From Streptomyces echinoruber (GTDB lineage: Bacteria; Actinomycetota; Actinomycetes; Streptomycetales; Streptomycetaceae), in NCBI RefSeq assembly GCF_014651135.1, contig NZ_BMWH01000003.1, forward strand, positions 69,708 to 133,707: a DNA stretch of 64,000 bases. The letters are read 5' to 3'. The translations under genes were made by a program, and so were the position numbers. The notes under the pieces are model-generated. The model worked only from the letters and a program-made list of their open reading frames with translations, searched no databases and was not told the DNA's origin. Positions 33,126 to 42,174 of this stretch are shown here, piece by piece. Numbering within the stretch: the stretch's first letter is position 1; each line of letters starts with the position of its first letter.

Positions 33126-34880
33126 ATGGCCAGGCAATTCCAACGCGGCCACAAGGCCAGGATCAGTGACCTCACCGCGGGCACGGATCTGTACGTAGGC
33201 GTGCAGATCTCCGGCCCCGGACTGACCTTCGACATCAGCTGCTTCGGTCTCGACGCGGACGAACGCCTCTCGGACGACCGGTACTTCGTCTTCTACAACC
33301 AGCCGAAGTCTCCCGAAGAGGCGATCCAGTTGCTGGGTCCCCAGGCGGGCGACACGGAGTCCTTCCGGGTCACCCTGGACCGCGTTCCGCCGCAGATCCA
33401 CAAGCTGTCGTTCACCGCGACCCTCGACGGCGCCGGGCAGATGTCCCAGGTCGGTCCCGGATACCTGCGCATCGTCGCCGGTGGTGAGGAGGTGGCCCGC
33501 TACGCCTTCGACGGCTCGGAGTTCAGCACCGAGCGGGCCGTGATGCTGGGCGACCTCTACCGCAAGGACGGGTGGCGGTTCGCCGCGGTCGGGCAGGGCT
33601 TCGACGGCGGCCTGGAGGCCCTGCTGCGCAACTTCGGCGGCGAGGTCCTGGAGGAGGAGCAGGAGGCCGCCCCGCAGCAGCCCGGCAGCAGCTCCGCGCC
33701 GGGCTTCGCTCCGCCCGCGCAGCCCTCCCCGCCGCCCGCGCAGTCCTTCGCGCCACCGGCGCAGCCCTCTCCGCCCTCCCCGCCGCCCGCGTTCGGCGTG
33801 CCCTCCGCCCCGGCGCCGGCGTCCCCGCCGGCCCCGGCACCGGCCCCGACTCCGGTACCGGAGCCCGCTCCGCAGGGCTTCGCCCCGCCGCAGGGCAGCA
33901 CCCCGCCGCCCGCGCCGGTGCCGTCCCCGCAGGTGCACGCGGCGCCCACCGTCGTCGCCCCCATGACCCCGCCCGGCGGCACCGCGCCCCCGCCACCGCC
34001 CGCTCCCGCGCCCTACGGTCAGGTCCCGGCCCAGGCGCCCCCGCCGCCTCCGGGCTACGCCCAGCCCGCCGCGCCGCACGCCCCCGCGCCGCCGCCCGGA
34101 TACGGGCAGCCGACCCCGCCCCCGGGCTACGGTCAGCAGCCTTCCTACGGCCACCAGGTCCCGGGGCCGCCCGCCGCCCACGGGGTTGCCCAGACCGTTC
34201 CTCAGGGCGCCCCGCAGGCTCCCGGCGTGGCGGCCGCGCTGCAGAAGTACCGGGAGGCGCCCACCGGACAGCGCTGGACGCTGCAGAACAGCAAACTCGT
34301 GCGCGTCGACCTCGGCATCGGCGGCCGGCCGGTGCTGGCCCGGCAGGGCAGCATGGTCCTCTACCAGGGCAAGGTCGACTTCGCCTACAAGGGTGCCGGG
34401 TTCGCCGGGCGGATCGTCGGCAACGCCACCGGCCAGGAGATGCAGTTGATGCGCTGCACCGGCCAGGGCCAGGTGTTCCTCGCCGAGAACTCCGCCCACC
34501 TGCACCCCGTCGAGCTGCAGGGCGACGCGCTCTGCGTCTCCGCGGAGAACGTCCTCGCCTTCGACGAGAGCCTGCAGTACGAGGTGCGCCGCATCGAGGG
34601 CCACGGCATCCCCGGCGGCGCCCTGTTCACCATGCAGTTCCAGGGCACCGGCACCCTCGTCGTCAAGACGCACGGCATGCCCGTGGTGCTGCCGGTGACG
34701 CCGACGACGTTCGTCGACTCCAACGCCGTCGTCGCCTGGTCCGCCGCCGCCCAGGTGATCGTCTCCAGTCAGGTGCGGATGCGCCGCAACGCCTATCCCG
34801 GTCACACCGGGGAGGGCGTCAACCTGCAGTTCCGGGCCGCGCCCGGCAACTTCGTCGTCGTCCAGCCGTACGAGGTCTAA
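33126..34880 (+). CDS. TerD-AIM24 fusion protein with proline-rich linker
   Basis: 584 residues. Residues ~1-180 are a TerD domain (SGPGLTFDISCFGLDAD, near 35; SDDRYFVFYNQ), a calcium-binding fold tied to tellurite and stress resistance. A Pro/Ala/Gly-rich linker (~190-370) follows, with AxxPPPPGY-like repeats. The C-terminal domain (~375-584) is AIM24-like (QNSKLVRVDLG, then GEGVNLQFRAAPG). ATG 33126 lies 9 bp after GGTCGG. First of three tandem genes whose products all carry an AIM24 domain. Confidence 0.82.
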   Translation: MARQFQRGHKARISDLTAGTDLYVGVQISGPGLTFDISCFGLDADERLSDDRYFVFYNQPKSPEEAIQLLGPQAGDTESFRVTLDRVPPQIHKLSFTATLDGAGQMSQVGPGYLRIVAGGEEVARYAFDGSEFSTERAVMLGDLYRKDGWRFAAVGQGFDGGLEALLRNFGGEVLEEEQEAAPQQPGSSSAPGFAPPAQPSPPPAQSFAPPAQPSPPSPPPAFGVPSAPAPASPPAPAPAPTPVPEPAPQGFAPPQGSTPPPAPVPSPQVHAAPTVVAPMTPPGGTAPPPPPAPAPYGQVPAQAPPPPPGYAQPAAPHAPAPPPGYGQPTPPPGYGQQPSYGHQVPGPPAAHGVAQTVPQGAPQAPGVAAALQKYREAPTGQRWTLQNSKLVRVDLGIGGRPVLARQGSMVLYQGKVDFAYKGAGFAGRIVGNATGQEMQLMRCTGQGQVFLAENSAHLHPVELQGDALCVSAENVLAFDESLQYEVRRIEGHGIPGGALFTMQFQGTGTLVVKTHGMPVVLPVTPTTFVDSNAVVAWSAAAQVIVSSQVRMRRNAYPGHTGEGVNLQFRAAPGNFVVVQPYEV

Positions 34881-34892
34881 AGGGAGCCCGTC

Positions 34893-35573
34893 ATGACCCA
34901 GCAGCTCGCGGGCTACGTCCCCGCACCCGTCACCGCCCGCATGGAGAACCACGGCAGCCACATGCTCAAGGTCGCCCTGCAGACCGGACACGACCTCCTC
35001 GCGCGCGTGGGGTCGATGGTCGCCTACGAGGGCTTCATCCAGTACGAGCCCAACCCGCCCGCCGTCCGCCAGATCGCCCGCGACTGGCTCACCGGCGAGG
35101 GCGCGCCCCTGATGAAGTGCTCCGGCGACGGCCTGCTCTACCTCGCCGACTACGGCGCCGACGTCGTCGTCATCAACCTCAACGGCGACGCGATCTCCGT
35201 CAACGCCACCAACCTGCTCGCCTTCGACGCGCACCTGACCTGGGGCGTGGAGCGGGTCAAGGGCCTGGCGAAGTTCGCCGGGCAGGGCCTGTGGAACACC
35301 AAAATCTCCGGGCAGGGGTGGGTCGCGCTGACCTCCCGGGGCGAGCCGATCGTCGTCGACTGCGGCGGCGGCGAGGACGAGACGTACGTCGATCCCGACG
35401 CGCTCGTCGCCTGGTCCCCGAACCTGAAGGTGAAGGGCAAGCGCAGTTTCAAGGCGCAGTCGCTCATCGGCCGGGGCAGCGGCGAGGCCTTCCAGATCGC
35501 CTTCTCCGGCCAGGGCATCGTCGTCGTCCAGCCCAGCGAGGACAGCACCGACCGCATCCGGTTCCGGGGCTGA
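34893..35573 (+). CDS. AIM24 family protein
   Basis: 226-residue single-domain AIM24 protein: HMLKVALQTGHDLLARVGSM near residue 20, then repeated beta-helix-like turns (GLLYLADYGADVVV, ISGQGWVALTS) and the closing GEAFQIAFSGQGIVVVQPSE. The ATG follows AAAGGGAG and lies 12 bp after the TerD-AIM24 stop. AIM24 relatives are mitochondrial inner membrane organisers in yeast; the bacterial function is unknown. Confidence 0.8.
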   Translation: MTQQLAGYVPAPVTARMENHGSHMLKVALQTGHDLLARVGSMVAYEGFIQYEPNPPAVRQIARDWLTGEGAPLMKCSGDGLLYLADYGADVVVINLNGDAISVNATNLLAFDAHLTWGVERVKGLAKFAGQGLWNTKISGQGWVALTSRGEPIVVDCGGGEDETYVDPDALVAWSPNLKVKGKRSFKAQSLIGRGSGEAFQIAFSGQGIVVVQPSEDSTDRIRFRG

Positions 35574-35590
35574 GGGGGAGTCACACCACC

Positions 35591-36346
35591 ATGCAGAGCC
35601 CGCTTTTCGCCTTCACCGACCAGCAGACCCAGGAGCGCTGGAGCCTGCAGAACAAGCAGCTGCTCCGCGTCACCCTCCAGGGCCACGACGACATCCTCGC
35701 CCGCAAGGGCACCATGGTCGCCTACCAGGGCCTCGTCGAGTTCGACGCCGAGTACCAGCACAGCGGCCAGGCACGCGCGCGTGCCCACACCGGCGAGGGC
35801 CTGGACCTGATGCGCTGCCACGGTCAGGGCACCGTCTACCTCGCCAACCTGGCCCAGCACGTCCACATCATGGATGTCGAACAGGACGGGCTGACCGTCG
35901 ACAGCAGCTACGTGCTGGCGATGGACTCCTCGCTCCACCACGAGGTCGTCGCCGTCGACAGCCTCTACGGCATCTCCGGCTCGGGGAAGTACCAGCTCAA
36001 CATCACCGGCCGCGGCAAGGTCGCCCTGATGACCTCCGGCGCGCCGCTGATGCTGCAGGTGACGCCCGATAAGTACGTCAACTGCGACGCGGACGCGATC
36101 GTCGCCTGGTCGACCGGGCTGCGCGTGCAGATGCAGGCCCAGACGCACTCCTCCGGGGTGTGGCGGCGCCGCGGCAACACCGGCGAGGGCTGGGAGCTCA
36201 GCTTCATGGGCAGCGGCTTCGCCCTGGTGCAGCCCAGCGAGCTGCTGCCGCCGCAGAACGCCGTCATCGGCCAGGGGCTGGCCGCCCAGTTCGGGATGGG
36301 GCAGCAGGGGGCCCGGGGGATGAACCAGGGCAACGTCTGGAGCTGA
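35591..36346 (+). CDS. AIM24 family protein
   Basis: 251-residue paralogue of the two upstream products: QNKQLLRVTLQGHDDILAR near residue 19, GQGTVYLANLAQHVHIM, and GEGWELSFMGSGFALVQPSE near 210. Start ATG 35591, with GAGGGGGAG about 12 bp upstream. The C-terminus is a short Gly/Met/Gln tail. The three genes form one operon ended by the hairpin at 36390. Confidence 0.8.
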   Translation: MQSPLFAFTDQQTQERWSLQNKQLLRVTLQGHDDILARKGTMVAYQGLVEFDAEYQHSGQARARAHTGEGLDLMRCHGQGTVYLANLAQHVHIMDVEQDGLTVDSSYVLAMDSSLHHEVVAVDSLYGISGSGKYQLNITGRGKVALMTSGAPLMLQVTPDKYVNCDADAIVAWSTGLRVQMQAQTHSSGVWRRRGNTGEGWELSFMGSGFALVQPSELLPPQNAVIGQGLAAQFGMGQQGARGMNQGNVWS

Positions 36347-36389
36347 CCGCGCGAGCAGACCGCGCGAGCGGACCGGGACCAGGACCGGT

Positions 36390-36419
36390 GAGGGGCGTCG
36401 GCCACTGCGGACGCCCCTC
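36390..36419 (+). terminator. Terminator of the TerD/AIM24 operon
   Basis: GAGGGGCGTC (36390-36399) and GACGCCCCTC (36410-36419) form a perfect 10-bp stem with a 10-base loop, 43 bp after the last AIM24 gene. No T tract. Just before it, GACCGCGCGAGCA is duplicated (36346-36372). Confidence 0.6.
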
Positions 36420-36585
36420 CCACGTCACACGTGCCGTTCGGGCACCCCTCGTGCGTGTGTGTCGGTCGAGAGGCCCCTGCGCGTACGGGGTGGTACGCCC
36501 CGTGCCCTGCGCGCCGGCCGTACGCCCCGCGCGCCGTCCGGCCGGGCCGGGCCCTCCCACCCGGCCCGGCCGGCTCCCTGCGCCG

Positions 36586-37101
36586 TCACAGCCTCGCTCG
36601 GGTCGCCTCCAGCAGGCGTACGACCGACTCGTCGGCGACGTCCGCCACCTCGTCGTAGGGGAACCAGCGCAGGTCGAGCGACTCGTCGCTGATCGCCTCG
36701 ACGGCGCCGGAGGGGGCCAGCACCGCGTACTGGACGTCCAGATGCCACGCGCAGGGCGTCAGGTGCCGGTCGAGCCGCACCGGGCCGCCCGGCAGCAGGG
36801 CCAGGCCCGGGACGCCGGACTCCTCGGTCGCCTCCCGCAGGGCGGCCGCCGCCAGCGTGGGGTCACCCGGCTCGCAGTGGCCGCCCGTCTGCAGCCACCT
36901 GCGCAGCTTGCGGTGCAGCGTCAGCAGCACCCGGCCCCGCTCCGGGTCGACCACCAGGGCGCTGGCCGTGACGTGCCCGTCCGCGCAGGACTTCCACATG
37001 CCGTCCGGGTGCGCCGACAGGTGGTCCAGATAGGCCTGGCGCAGCTCGTCCTGGCCCTCGTAGCCCTTCAGGACGAGGACCGCGTCGTCGTGCAGGCTCA
37101 C
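36586..37101 (-). CDS. NUDIX hydrolase
   Basis: 171-residue NUDIX protein with the complete box GGHCEPGDPTLAAAALREATEESG near residues 73-96. The N-terminal helix-rich segment ending HPDGMWKSCADGHVTASALVVD resembles enzymes acting on nucleotide diphosphate derivatives; the substrate is not predictable. The GTG start overlaps the upstream stop as GTGA, so it is coupled to the DUF2342 gene. Confidence 0.85.
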   Translation of the reverse strand: MSLHDDAVLVLKGYEGQDELRQAYLDHLSAHPDGMWKSCADGHVTASALVVDPERGRVLLTLHRKLRRWLQTGGHCEPGDPTLAAAALREATEESGVPGLALLPGGPVRLDRHLTPCAWHLDVQYAVLAPSGAVEAISDESLDLRWFPYDEVADVADESVVRLLEATRARL

Positions 37102-38537
37102 TCGGCGCCGTCACCCTTGCCGTCGCCCTCGCCCTTCTCGCCCTTCTCGTCCTTCTTGCGCAGGTCCGGCCCGTCGGCCGCCTCGCCGAGCATCCTGTCC
37201 AGCTCGGAGAAGTCCGGCTGCTCCCGGTGCACGAAGCCGTCCGGGTCGTCCAGGTCGGTCGCCGTCGGCAGCATGTCCGGGTGGGACCACAGGCCGTCAC
37301 GGCCGTCGACGCCGCGCGCGTCGGTGAGCGAGGCCCACAGGCGGGAGGCGTCCCGCAGCCGGCGCGGGCGCAGCTCCAGGCCGATCAGCGTGGCGAAGGT
37401 CTGCTCGGCCGGGCCGCCCGAGGCACGGCGGCGGCGCAGCGTCTCGCGCAGGGCGTCCGCGGAGCCCAGGCGCGGCTTCGCGGCGGCGTGCACCACGGCG
37501 TCCACCCAGCCCTCCACGAGCGCCAGGGCGGTCTCCAGGCGCGCGAGGGCGGCCTTCTGCTCCGGGGTGTCCTCGGGCTGGAACATGCCCTGCTGCAGCG
37601 CGTCCTGCAACTGCTCCGGGTTCTGCGGGTCGAACTGGCCGACCACGTCCTCCAGCTTGGCCGTGTCCACCTTGATGCCGCGCGCGTAACCGTCGACTGC
37701 TCCGAACAGGTGAGAGCGCAGCCACGGCACGTGTGCGAACAGCCGCTGGTGGGCCGCCTCGCGCAGCGCCAGGTACAGCCGCACCTCCTCCATCGGCACG
37801 CTCAGGTCCCGGCCGAACACCTCGATGTTCACCGGCAGCAGCGCGGCGCGCCCGGCCGGCCCCAGCGGCAGGCCGATGTCGGTGGAGCCGACCACCTCGC
37901 CGGCGAGCACGCCCACGGCCTGGCCGATCTGCGTGCCGAACATGGCGCCGCCCATGGAGCGCATCATGCCGATCAGCGGGCCCGCCATGGCCTGCATCTC
38001 CTCCGGCAGCACGTCGCCCATGGCCGTGCCGACCCGCTCGGCGACCGGGTCGACCAGCTCCCGCCACGCCGGCAGGGTCGCCTCCACCCACTCCGCGCGG
38101 CTCCACGCCACCGCGGAGGCGGCACCGGACGGCAGGGACGTCACGCCGTCCAGCCACAGGTCGGCCAGGCGGACGGCCTCCTCCACGGCCCGGCGCTCGG
38201 CGGGGCCGACGCTGGCGTCCTTGGTGCCGTCCGGGGTGCCCTGGGAGACCGTCTGGCGGGCGATCTGCTTGGCCATGTCCCAGTTCACCGGGCCGCCCTC
38301 GTAGGAGAGCATCTGGCCGAGCTGCTGGAAGGCGGCGCCCAGGTCGGTGGGGTTCAGCGAGCCGAAGATGGCTGCGAACGGGTTCTCCCCGGCGGGGCCG
38401 CCGGCGCCGGGCAGGCCGAAGCCGAACGGGTTGGCCGGACCCTGCCCACCGCCGCTCTGCTGGTCCTTCTTCTTGCCCTCGTCGCCGTTCTCCGGCTCCT
38501 CCGGCGGAAGGCCGAATCCGAATGGGGTGTCACTCAC
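37098..38537 (-). CDS. DUF2342 zinc-dependent metalloprotease-like protein
   Basis: 479 residues. Gly/Pro-rich start with FGFGLP repeats, then the DUF2342 core (NPTDLGAAFQQLGQML near 68; IGQAVGVLAGEVVGSTDIGLPL near 210). The expected metal helix reads LREAAHQRLF near 255, lacking a full HExxH, as often seen in actinobacterial members. It ends in a Lys/Glu/Gly tail (KKDEKGEKGEGDGKG). GTG 38537 starts the family-typical VSDTPFGFG. No activity should be assumed. Confidence 0.8.
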   Translation of the reverse strand: MSDTPFGFGLPPEEPENGDEGKKKDQQSGGGQGPANPFGFGLPGAGGPAGENPFAAIFGSLNPTDLGAAFQQLGQMLSYEGGPVNWDMAKQIARQTVSQGTPDGTKDASVGPAERRAVEEAVRLADLWLDGVTSLPSGAASAVAWSRAEWVEATLPAWRELVDPVAERVGTAMGDVLPEEMQAMAGPLIGMMRSMGGAMFGTQIGQAVGVLAGEVVGSTDIGLPLGPAGRAALLPVNIEVFGRDLSVPMEEVRLYLALREAAHQRLFAHVPWLRSHLFGAVDGYARGIKVDTAKLEDVVGQFDPQNPEQLQDALQQGMFQPEDTPEQKAALARLETALALVEGWVDAVVHAAAKPRLGSADALRETLRRRRASGGPAEQTFATLIGLELRPRRLRDASRLWASLTDARGVDGRDGLWSHPDMLPTATDLDDPDGFVHREQPDFSELDRMLGEAADGPDLRKKDEKGEKGEGDGKGDGAE

Positions 38538-38739
38538 GGGATTCCTCGGCTGGTAGGGCCGCCGGTTCTCTCCCGGCGGCGGGCTGCCCGACAACACCAC
38601 CCAGCGTAGACACCGGAACCCGATCGGGCCTCGGTGCTCCGCCGACTCCTGTCCTGCGGCAGGATGGATGCCACCTGGTACGTACGCGTCACTCGCGCCC
38701 GTATGCGCTCGTATGGAAGACAACCGCTGGAGACGCCCG

Positions 38740-39849
38740 GTGAGTTCCCCGAATCCGCAGGTTCGCGCAGCGCGAAACCCGTCCGCCCCGCCCGCCGCGC
38801 GCGGACCCGTCGTCGCGGTCACCGGCGCCGCCACCGGGGTCGGCGCGCTGCTCACCCGGCGCCTCGCCGCATCCGACGAGATCAGGCAGGTCATCGCCAT
38901 CGACGAGCGGCGCGGGGAGTGCGCGGCCGCGCAGTGGCACATCCTCGACGTGCGCGACCCGGCGATCGCCGACCGGCTGCGCGGCGCGGACGTCGTGGTG
39001 CACCTCGCGCTCGACCTCGACCTGGAGACCGACCCGGCGGCGCGCACCGCCTACAACGTCCGGGGGACCCAGACCGTGCTGACCGCCGCCGCCGCGGCCG
39101 GCGTGCACCGGGTGGTGCTGTGCACCTCCGCCATGGTCTACGGCGCGCTGCCGGACAACGAGCTGCCGCTGTCGGAGGACGCGGAGCTGCGGGCCACCGC
39201 CGAGGCCACCGGGGTCGGCGACCTGCTGGAGATCGAGCGGCTGGCGCGGCGCGCACCCCGGGCGCATCCCGGGCTCAATGTCACCGTCGTCCGGCCCGCC
39301 GTGCTCGTCGGGGGCACCGACACGGCGCTGACCAGGTACTTCGAGTCGCCCCGGCTGCTCGTCGTCGCCGGGTCGCGGCCCGCGTGGCAGTTCTGCCACG
39401 TCGAGGACCTGTGCAGCGCGCTGGAGTACGCCGTCCTGGAGAAGGTCGAGGGGGAACTCGCCGTCGGGTGCGACGGCTGGCTGGAGCAGGAGGAGGTCGA
39501 GGAGCTCAGCGGGATCCGGCGCATGGAGCTGCCGTCGGCGGTCGCGCTCGGCGCGGCGGCGCGGCTGCACCGGATCGGGCTCACGCCGTCCCCGGCCGGG
39601 GACCTCGCCTACACCATGTACCCCTGGGTGGTGAGCGGGAGCCGGCTGCACGACGCCGGGTGGCGGCCCAAGTGGACCAACGAGGAGGTCCTCGCGGCGC
39701 TGCTGGAGGAGGTCGCCGGACGGCACACCGTGGCCGGGCGGCGGCTGGGACGCAAGGACGCGACGGCGGCGGGCGCGGCCGGCGCGACGGTGGCCCTCCT
39801 GGGCGCGGCCGCGGTGGTGCGGCGGGCGCGCAAGGCCCGGCGGCGGTGA
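38740..39849 (+). CDS. NAD-dependent epimerase/SDR protein with C-terminal helix
   Basis: 369 residues. Rossmann motif TGAATGVGALL near residue 29, LDVRD near 68 and Tyr in CTSAMVYGAL near 132, though the usual YxxxK lysine is not obvious. The C-terminus has a hydrophobic stretch (AAGAAGATVALLGAAAVV) followed by basic residues, suggesting a membrane-attached tail. GTG 38740 follows GGAG (38729-38732); ATG 38713 is an alternative. The stop codon lies in a 30-bp duplication. Confidence 0.75.
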   Translation: MSSPNPQVRAARNPSAPPAARGPVVAVTGAATGVGALLTRRLAASDEIRQVIAIDERRGECAAAQWHILDVRDPAIADRLRGADVVVHLALDLDLETDPAARTAYNVRGTQTVLTAAAAAGVHRVVLCTSAMVYGALPDNELPLSEDAELRATAEATGVGDLLEIERLARRAPRAHPGLNVTVVRPAVLVGGTDTALTRYFESPRLLVVAGSRPAWQFCHVEDLCSALEYAVLEKVEGELAVGCDGWLEQEEVEELSGIRRMELPSAVALGAAARLHRIGLTPSPAGDLAYTMYPWVVSGSRLHDAGWRPKWTNEEVLAALLEEVAGRHTVAGRRLGRKDATAAGAAGATVALLGAAAVVRRARKARRR

Positions 39850-40081
39850 GGCGTGCCGGGCGCGCAAGGCCCGGCGGCGGTGAGGCGCGGTGGGACGGGG
39901 CGCGGTGGGACGAGGCGCGGTGGAACGGGGCGCGTCCTTCCGCGGAACATCCGTAGATCGGAACATCCGTAGAGCGGAACGTTCGTAGAGCTCGTGGAGC
40001 TCGTGGGGTTCGTGGAACTCCCGGAACCCTCCGGCGCCCGCCCGCGCGCGTGCCCGCGGAAACGCGCGTGCCCGCGGAAAC
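39824..40081 (+). repeat. Cluster of five different tandem repeats
   Basis: Within 258 bp: a 30-bp sequence duplicated at 39824-39853 and 39858-39887 that includes the SDR gene stop; a 15-bp unit at 39887-39931 (three copies, GCGGTGGGACGGGGC type); a 16-bp unit at 39943-39990 (three, CGGAACATCCGTAGAT type); a 9-bp unit at 39991-40017 (three, CTCGTGGAG type); and an 18-bp unit at 40046-40081 (two exact, GCGCGTGCCCGCGGAAAC). Confidence 0.9.
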
Positions 40082-40121
40082 CCGCGTTCCTCCCGCACCG
40101 GGCGTACGGCACGATGGACGC

Positions 40122-40592
40122 ATGGCATCCTCCGTATCCGCCCCCGGCCACCCCGGCGAGCAGGCGGCCCCCGACCCCGTCAAGCTGATCGCCGTCCGGG
40201 ACACGCCGTTGTCCCTGGACGAGGTCTTCCAGGCCCTGGGGGACGCCGCGGCCGGGGGGACCGCGCTGTTCGTGGGGACCGTGCGCAACCACGACGGGGG
40301 AGCCGACGTCGACGCGCTCGGGTACTCGTGCCATCCGACCGCGGAGGCGGAGATGCGGCGGATCGCGGAGAAGGTCGTCGCCGAGTACCCGGTGCGGGCG
40401 CTGGCGGCGGTGCACCGGGTGGGCGACCTCGGGGTCGGGGACCTCGCCGTGATCGTCGGGGTGTCGTGCCCGCACCGGGGCGAGGCCTTCGCGGCGTGCC
40501 GGAAGCTGATCGACGACCTGAAGCACGAGGTGCCGATCTGGAAGCACCAGAGGTTCAGCGACGGCACGGAGGAGTGGGTCGGCGCCTGCTGA
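40122..40592 (+). CDS. moaE: Molybdopterin synthase catalytic subunit MoaE
   Basis: Large subunit of molybdopterin synthase, which uses thiocarboxylated MoaD (prepared by MoeZ-type enzymes) to insert the dithiolene sulfurs. 156 residues with FVGTVRNHDGG near 49, YSCHPTAEAEM near 67, HRVGDLGVGD near 97, and the catalytic lysine region VPIWKHQRFSDG near 139. ATG 40122; no strong ribosome site. It stands alone here, 34 kb from moeZ. Confidence 0.92.
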   Translation: MASSVSAPGHPGEQAAPDPVKLIAVRDTPLSLDEVFQALGDAAAGGTALFVGTVRNHDGGADVDALGYSCHPTAEAEMRRIAEKVVAEYPVRALAAVHRVGDLGVGDLAVIVGVSCPHRGEAFAACRKLIDDLKHEVPIWKHQRFSDGTEEWVGAC

Positions 40593-40753
40593 TCCGGGCC
40601 GGCCCCGCCGGCCCGCCGTGCTCGGCCCGGCCGTTGCTCCCTCCGCCGTATTCCTGGTTGCGTAACCGCCCCCCTGACGTGAGCGTTGTCACTGCGGACG
40701 GTTAATCTGCTGATCGTTCAGGTGCGGATGCTCGGTCGGGTTGGGAGGTCGGC

Positions 40754-40918
40754 ATGGCGGCGCTCGCCTGGTTGCTGATTCCGCTGGTGGCGGCGATCGG
40801 CGCCGGTCTGTGGGGAAGCTGGGCGAACCGGAACCGCAAGGCACGCGGCGACGGACCCGAACTGGACGGGTACGCCCGGTTCCGCGCGGCCATGGAGAAG
40901 ACCCACTCGCGCGGCTGA
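40754..40918 (+). CDS. Small single-span membrane protein
   Basis: A 54-residue frame: N-terminal helix AALAWLLIPLVAAIGAGLWG (2-21), then a polar tail with RNRKARGD and LDGYARFRAAMEK. The ATG follows GGGAGGTC at 40743-40750. Function unknown; likely a cytoplasmic-tail membrane anchor. Confidence 0.7.
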   Translation: MAALAWLLIPLVAAIGAGLWGSWANRNRKARGDGPELDGYARFRAAMEKTHSRG

Positions 40919-41000
40919 GACCGCGGCCGGGACGGCCCTGCCGGTCCCGTACGGACGGCCCTGACGGTGCGCCGACAGACGCGTCCCTTACTGTCGAGGC

Positions 41001-42095
41001 ATGCCACGCCGCACCGCGACGATGCTCGCCTCCACTCTGATGCTGATTGCGCTGCTGTGCGCGGGAGTGTTCCTGCCCGTGCCGTACGCGGAGATGTCGC
41101 CGGGGCCGACGGTGAACACCCTGGGCGAGCACGACGGCGAGCCGGTGCTGAACATCACGGGGCACAGGACGTACCCGACGACGGGTCACCTCAACATGAC
41201 CACGGTGCGCGTCACCAGCGCCGACTACAGGATGAACCTGGTCGAGGCCGTCTACGGCTGGCTCGCCCACGACACCAAGGTCGTCCCGCACGACACGCTC
41301 TACCCCGACGGCCAGACGGAGGAGCAGTCCACGCAGGAGAACGCCGAGGAGTTCAGCCAGTCCCAGGAGAGCGCGAAGGTCGCCGCGCTGAAGGAGCTCG
41401 GCATCAAGGTGCCGTCCTGGGTCGTCGTCTCCACGGTCGTCAAGGGCTCCCCGGCCGAGGGCCGGCTGCACGCCGGTGACGTGGTCAAGGAGGTCGACGG
41501 CACGGCGGTGAGGCAGCCCGCCGACGTCGCCAAGCTGGTCACCAGGCACACGCCCGGCCAGAAGGTCGTCTTCACGGTCGTCCCCGCCAAGGAGCAGGCC
41601 GCGGCCGAGAAGCAGCACCGGACGGCGAAGACCGAGAAGGTCACGATCACCACCGCGCAGTCCGACGACGACGGCCGGAAGCGGGCCATCGTGGGGATCT
41701 CCGCCGGCACCGGGCACAGCTTCCCGTTCCCCATCGACATCAAGCTCGCCGACGTCGGCGGCCCCAGCGCCGGCCTGATGTTCGCCCTCGGCATCTACGA
41801 CAAGCTCACCCCGGGCAGCCTCACCGGCGGCAGGTTCGTCGCCGGCACCGGCACCATCGACGACAGCGGCAAGGTCGGGCCGATCGGCGGCGTCGAGATG
41901 AAGACCGTCGGCGCACGCGACAAGGGCGCGCGGTACTTCCTGACGCCCGCCGACAACTGCGCGGCCGCCGCCAAGGACACCCCGGCCGGGCTCACCCTGG
42001 TCAAGGTCGGCACCATGGACGACGCCCTGGACGCCCTGAAGGACATCCGCCGCGGCCGCACCGCCGACCTGCCGAAGTGCACCGCCAAGGGCTGA
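41001..42095 (+). CDS. PDZ-Lon serine protease, YlbL type
   Basis: 364-residue membrane-anchored protease facing the outside. One N-terminal helix (MLASTLMLIALLCAGVFLP), the family YAEMSPGPTVNTLG near 30, a PDZ domain (~135-200, VVKGSPAEGRLHAGDVV) and a Lon-type domain with catalytic Ser in GGPSAGLMF near 255 and Lys in GGVEMKTVGA near 300. A hairpin terminator follows. In Bacillus the relative YlbL is tied to the DNA damage response; here the role is open. Confidence 0.85.
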   Translation: MPRRTATMLASTLMLIALLCAGVFLPVPYAEMSPGPTVNTLGEHDGEPVLNITGHRTYPTTGHLNMTTVRVTSADYRMNLVEAVYGWLAHDTKVVPHDTLYPDGQTEEQSTQENAEEFSQSQESAKVAALKELGIKVPSWVVVSTVVKGSPAEGRLHAGDVVKEVDGTAVRQPADVAKLVTRHTPGQKVVFTVVPAKEQAAAEKQHRTAKTEKVTITTAQSDDDGRKRAIVGISAGTGHSFPFPIDIKLADVGGPSAGLMFALGIYDKLTPGSLTGGRFVAGTGTIDDSGKVGPIGGVEMKTVGARDKGARYFLTPADNCAAAAKDTPAGLTLVKVGTMDDALDALKDIRRGRTADLPKCTAKG

Positions 42096-42120
42096 GCGGC
42101 CGCACGACGGGAGGAAGAAC

Positions 42121-42157
42121 GCGGCAGGGGGCGCCCGGAACTCCGGGCGCCCCCCTG
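42121..42157. terminator. Bidirectional hairpin between convergent genes
   Basis: GCGGCAGGGGGCGCCCGG (42121-42138) pairs with CCGGGCGCCCCCCTGCCGC (42143-42161) with one bulged C. It lies between the PDZ-Lon gene and the convergent PPA1309 gene. Confidence 0.7.
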
Positions 42158-42174
42158 CCGCGTACAAGACGGAC

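Noticed and set aside
39961..39985. Sigma-R promoter GGAAC...GTT upstream of moaE
   Set aside because: The spacing is 16 bases and the match is produced by the 16-bp repeat; the consensus GGAAT is absent.
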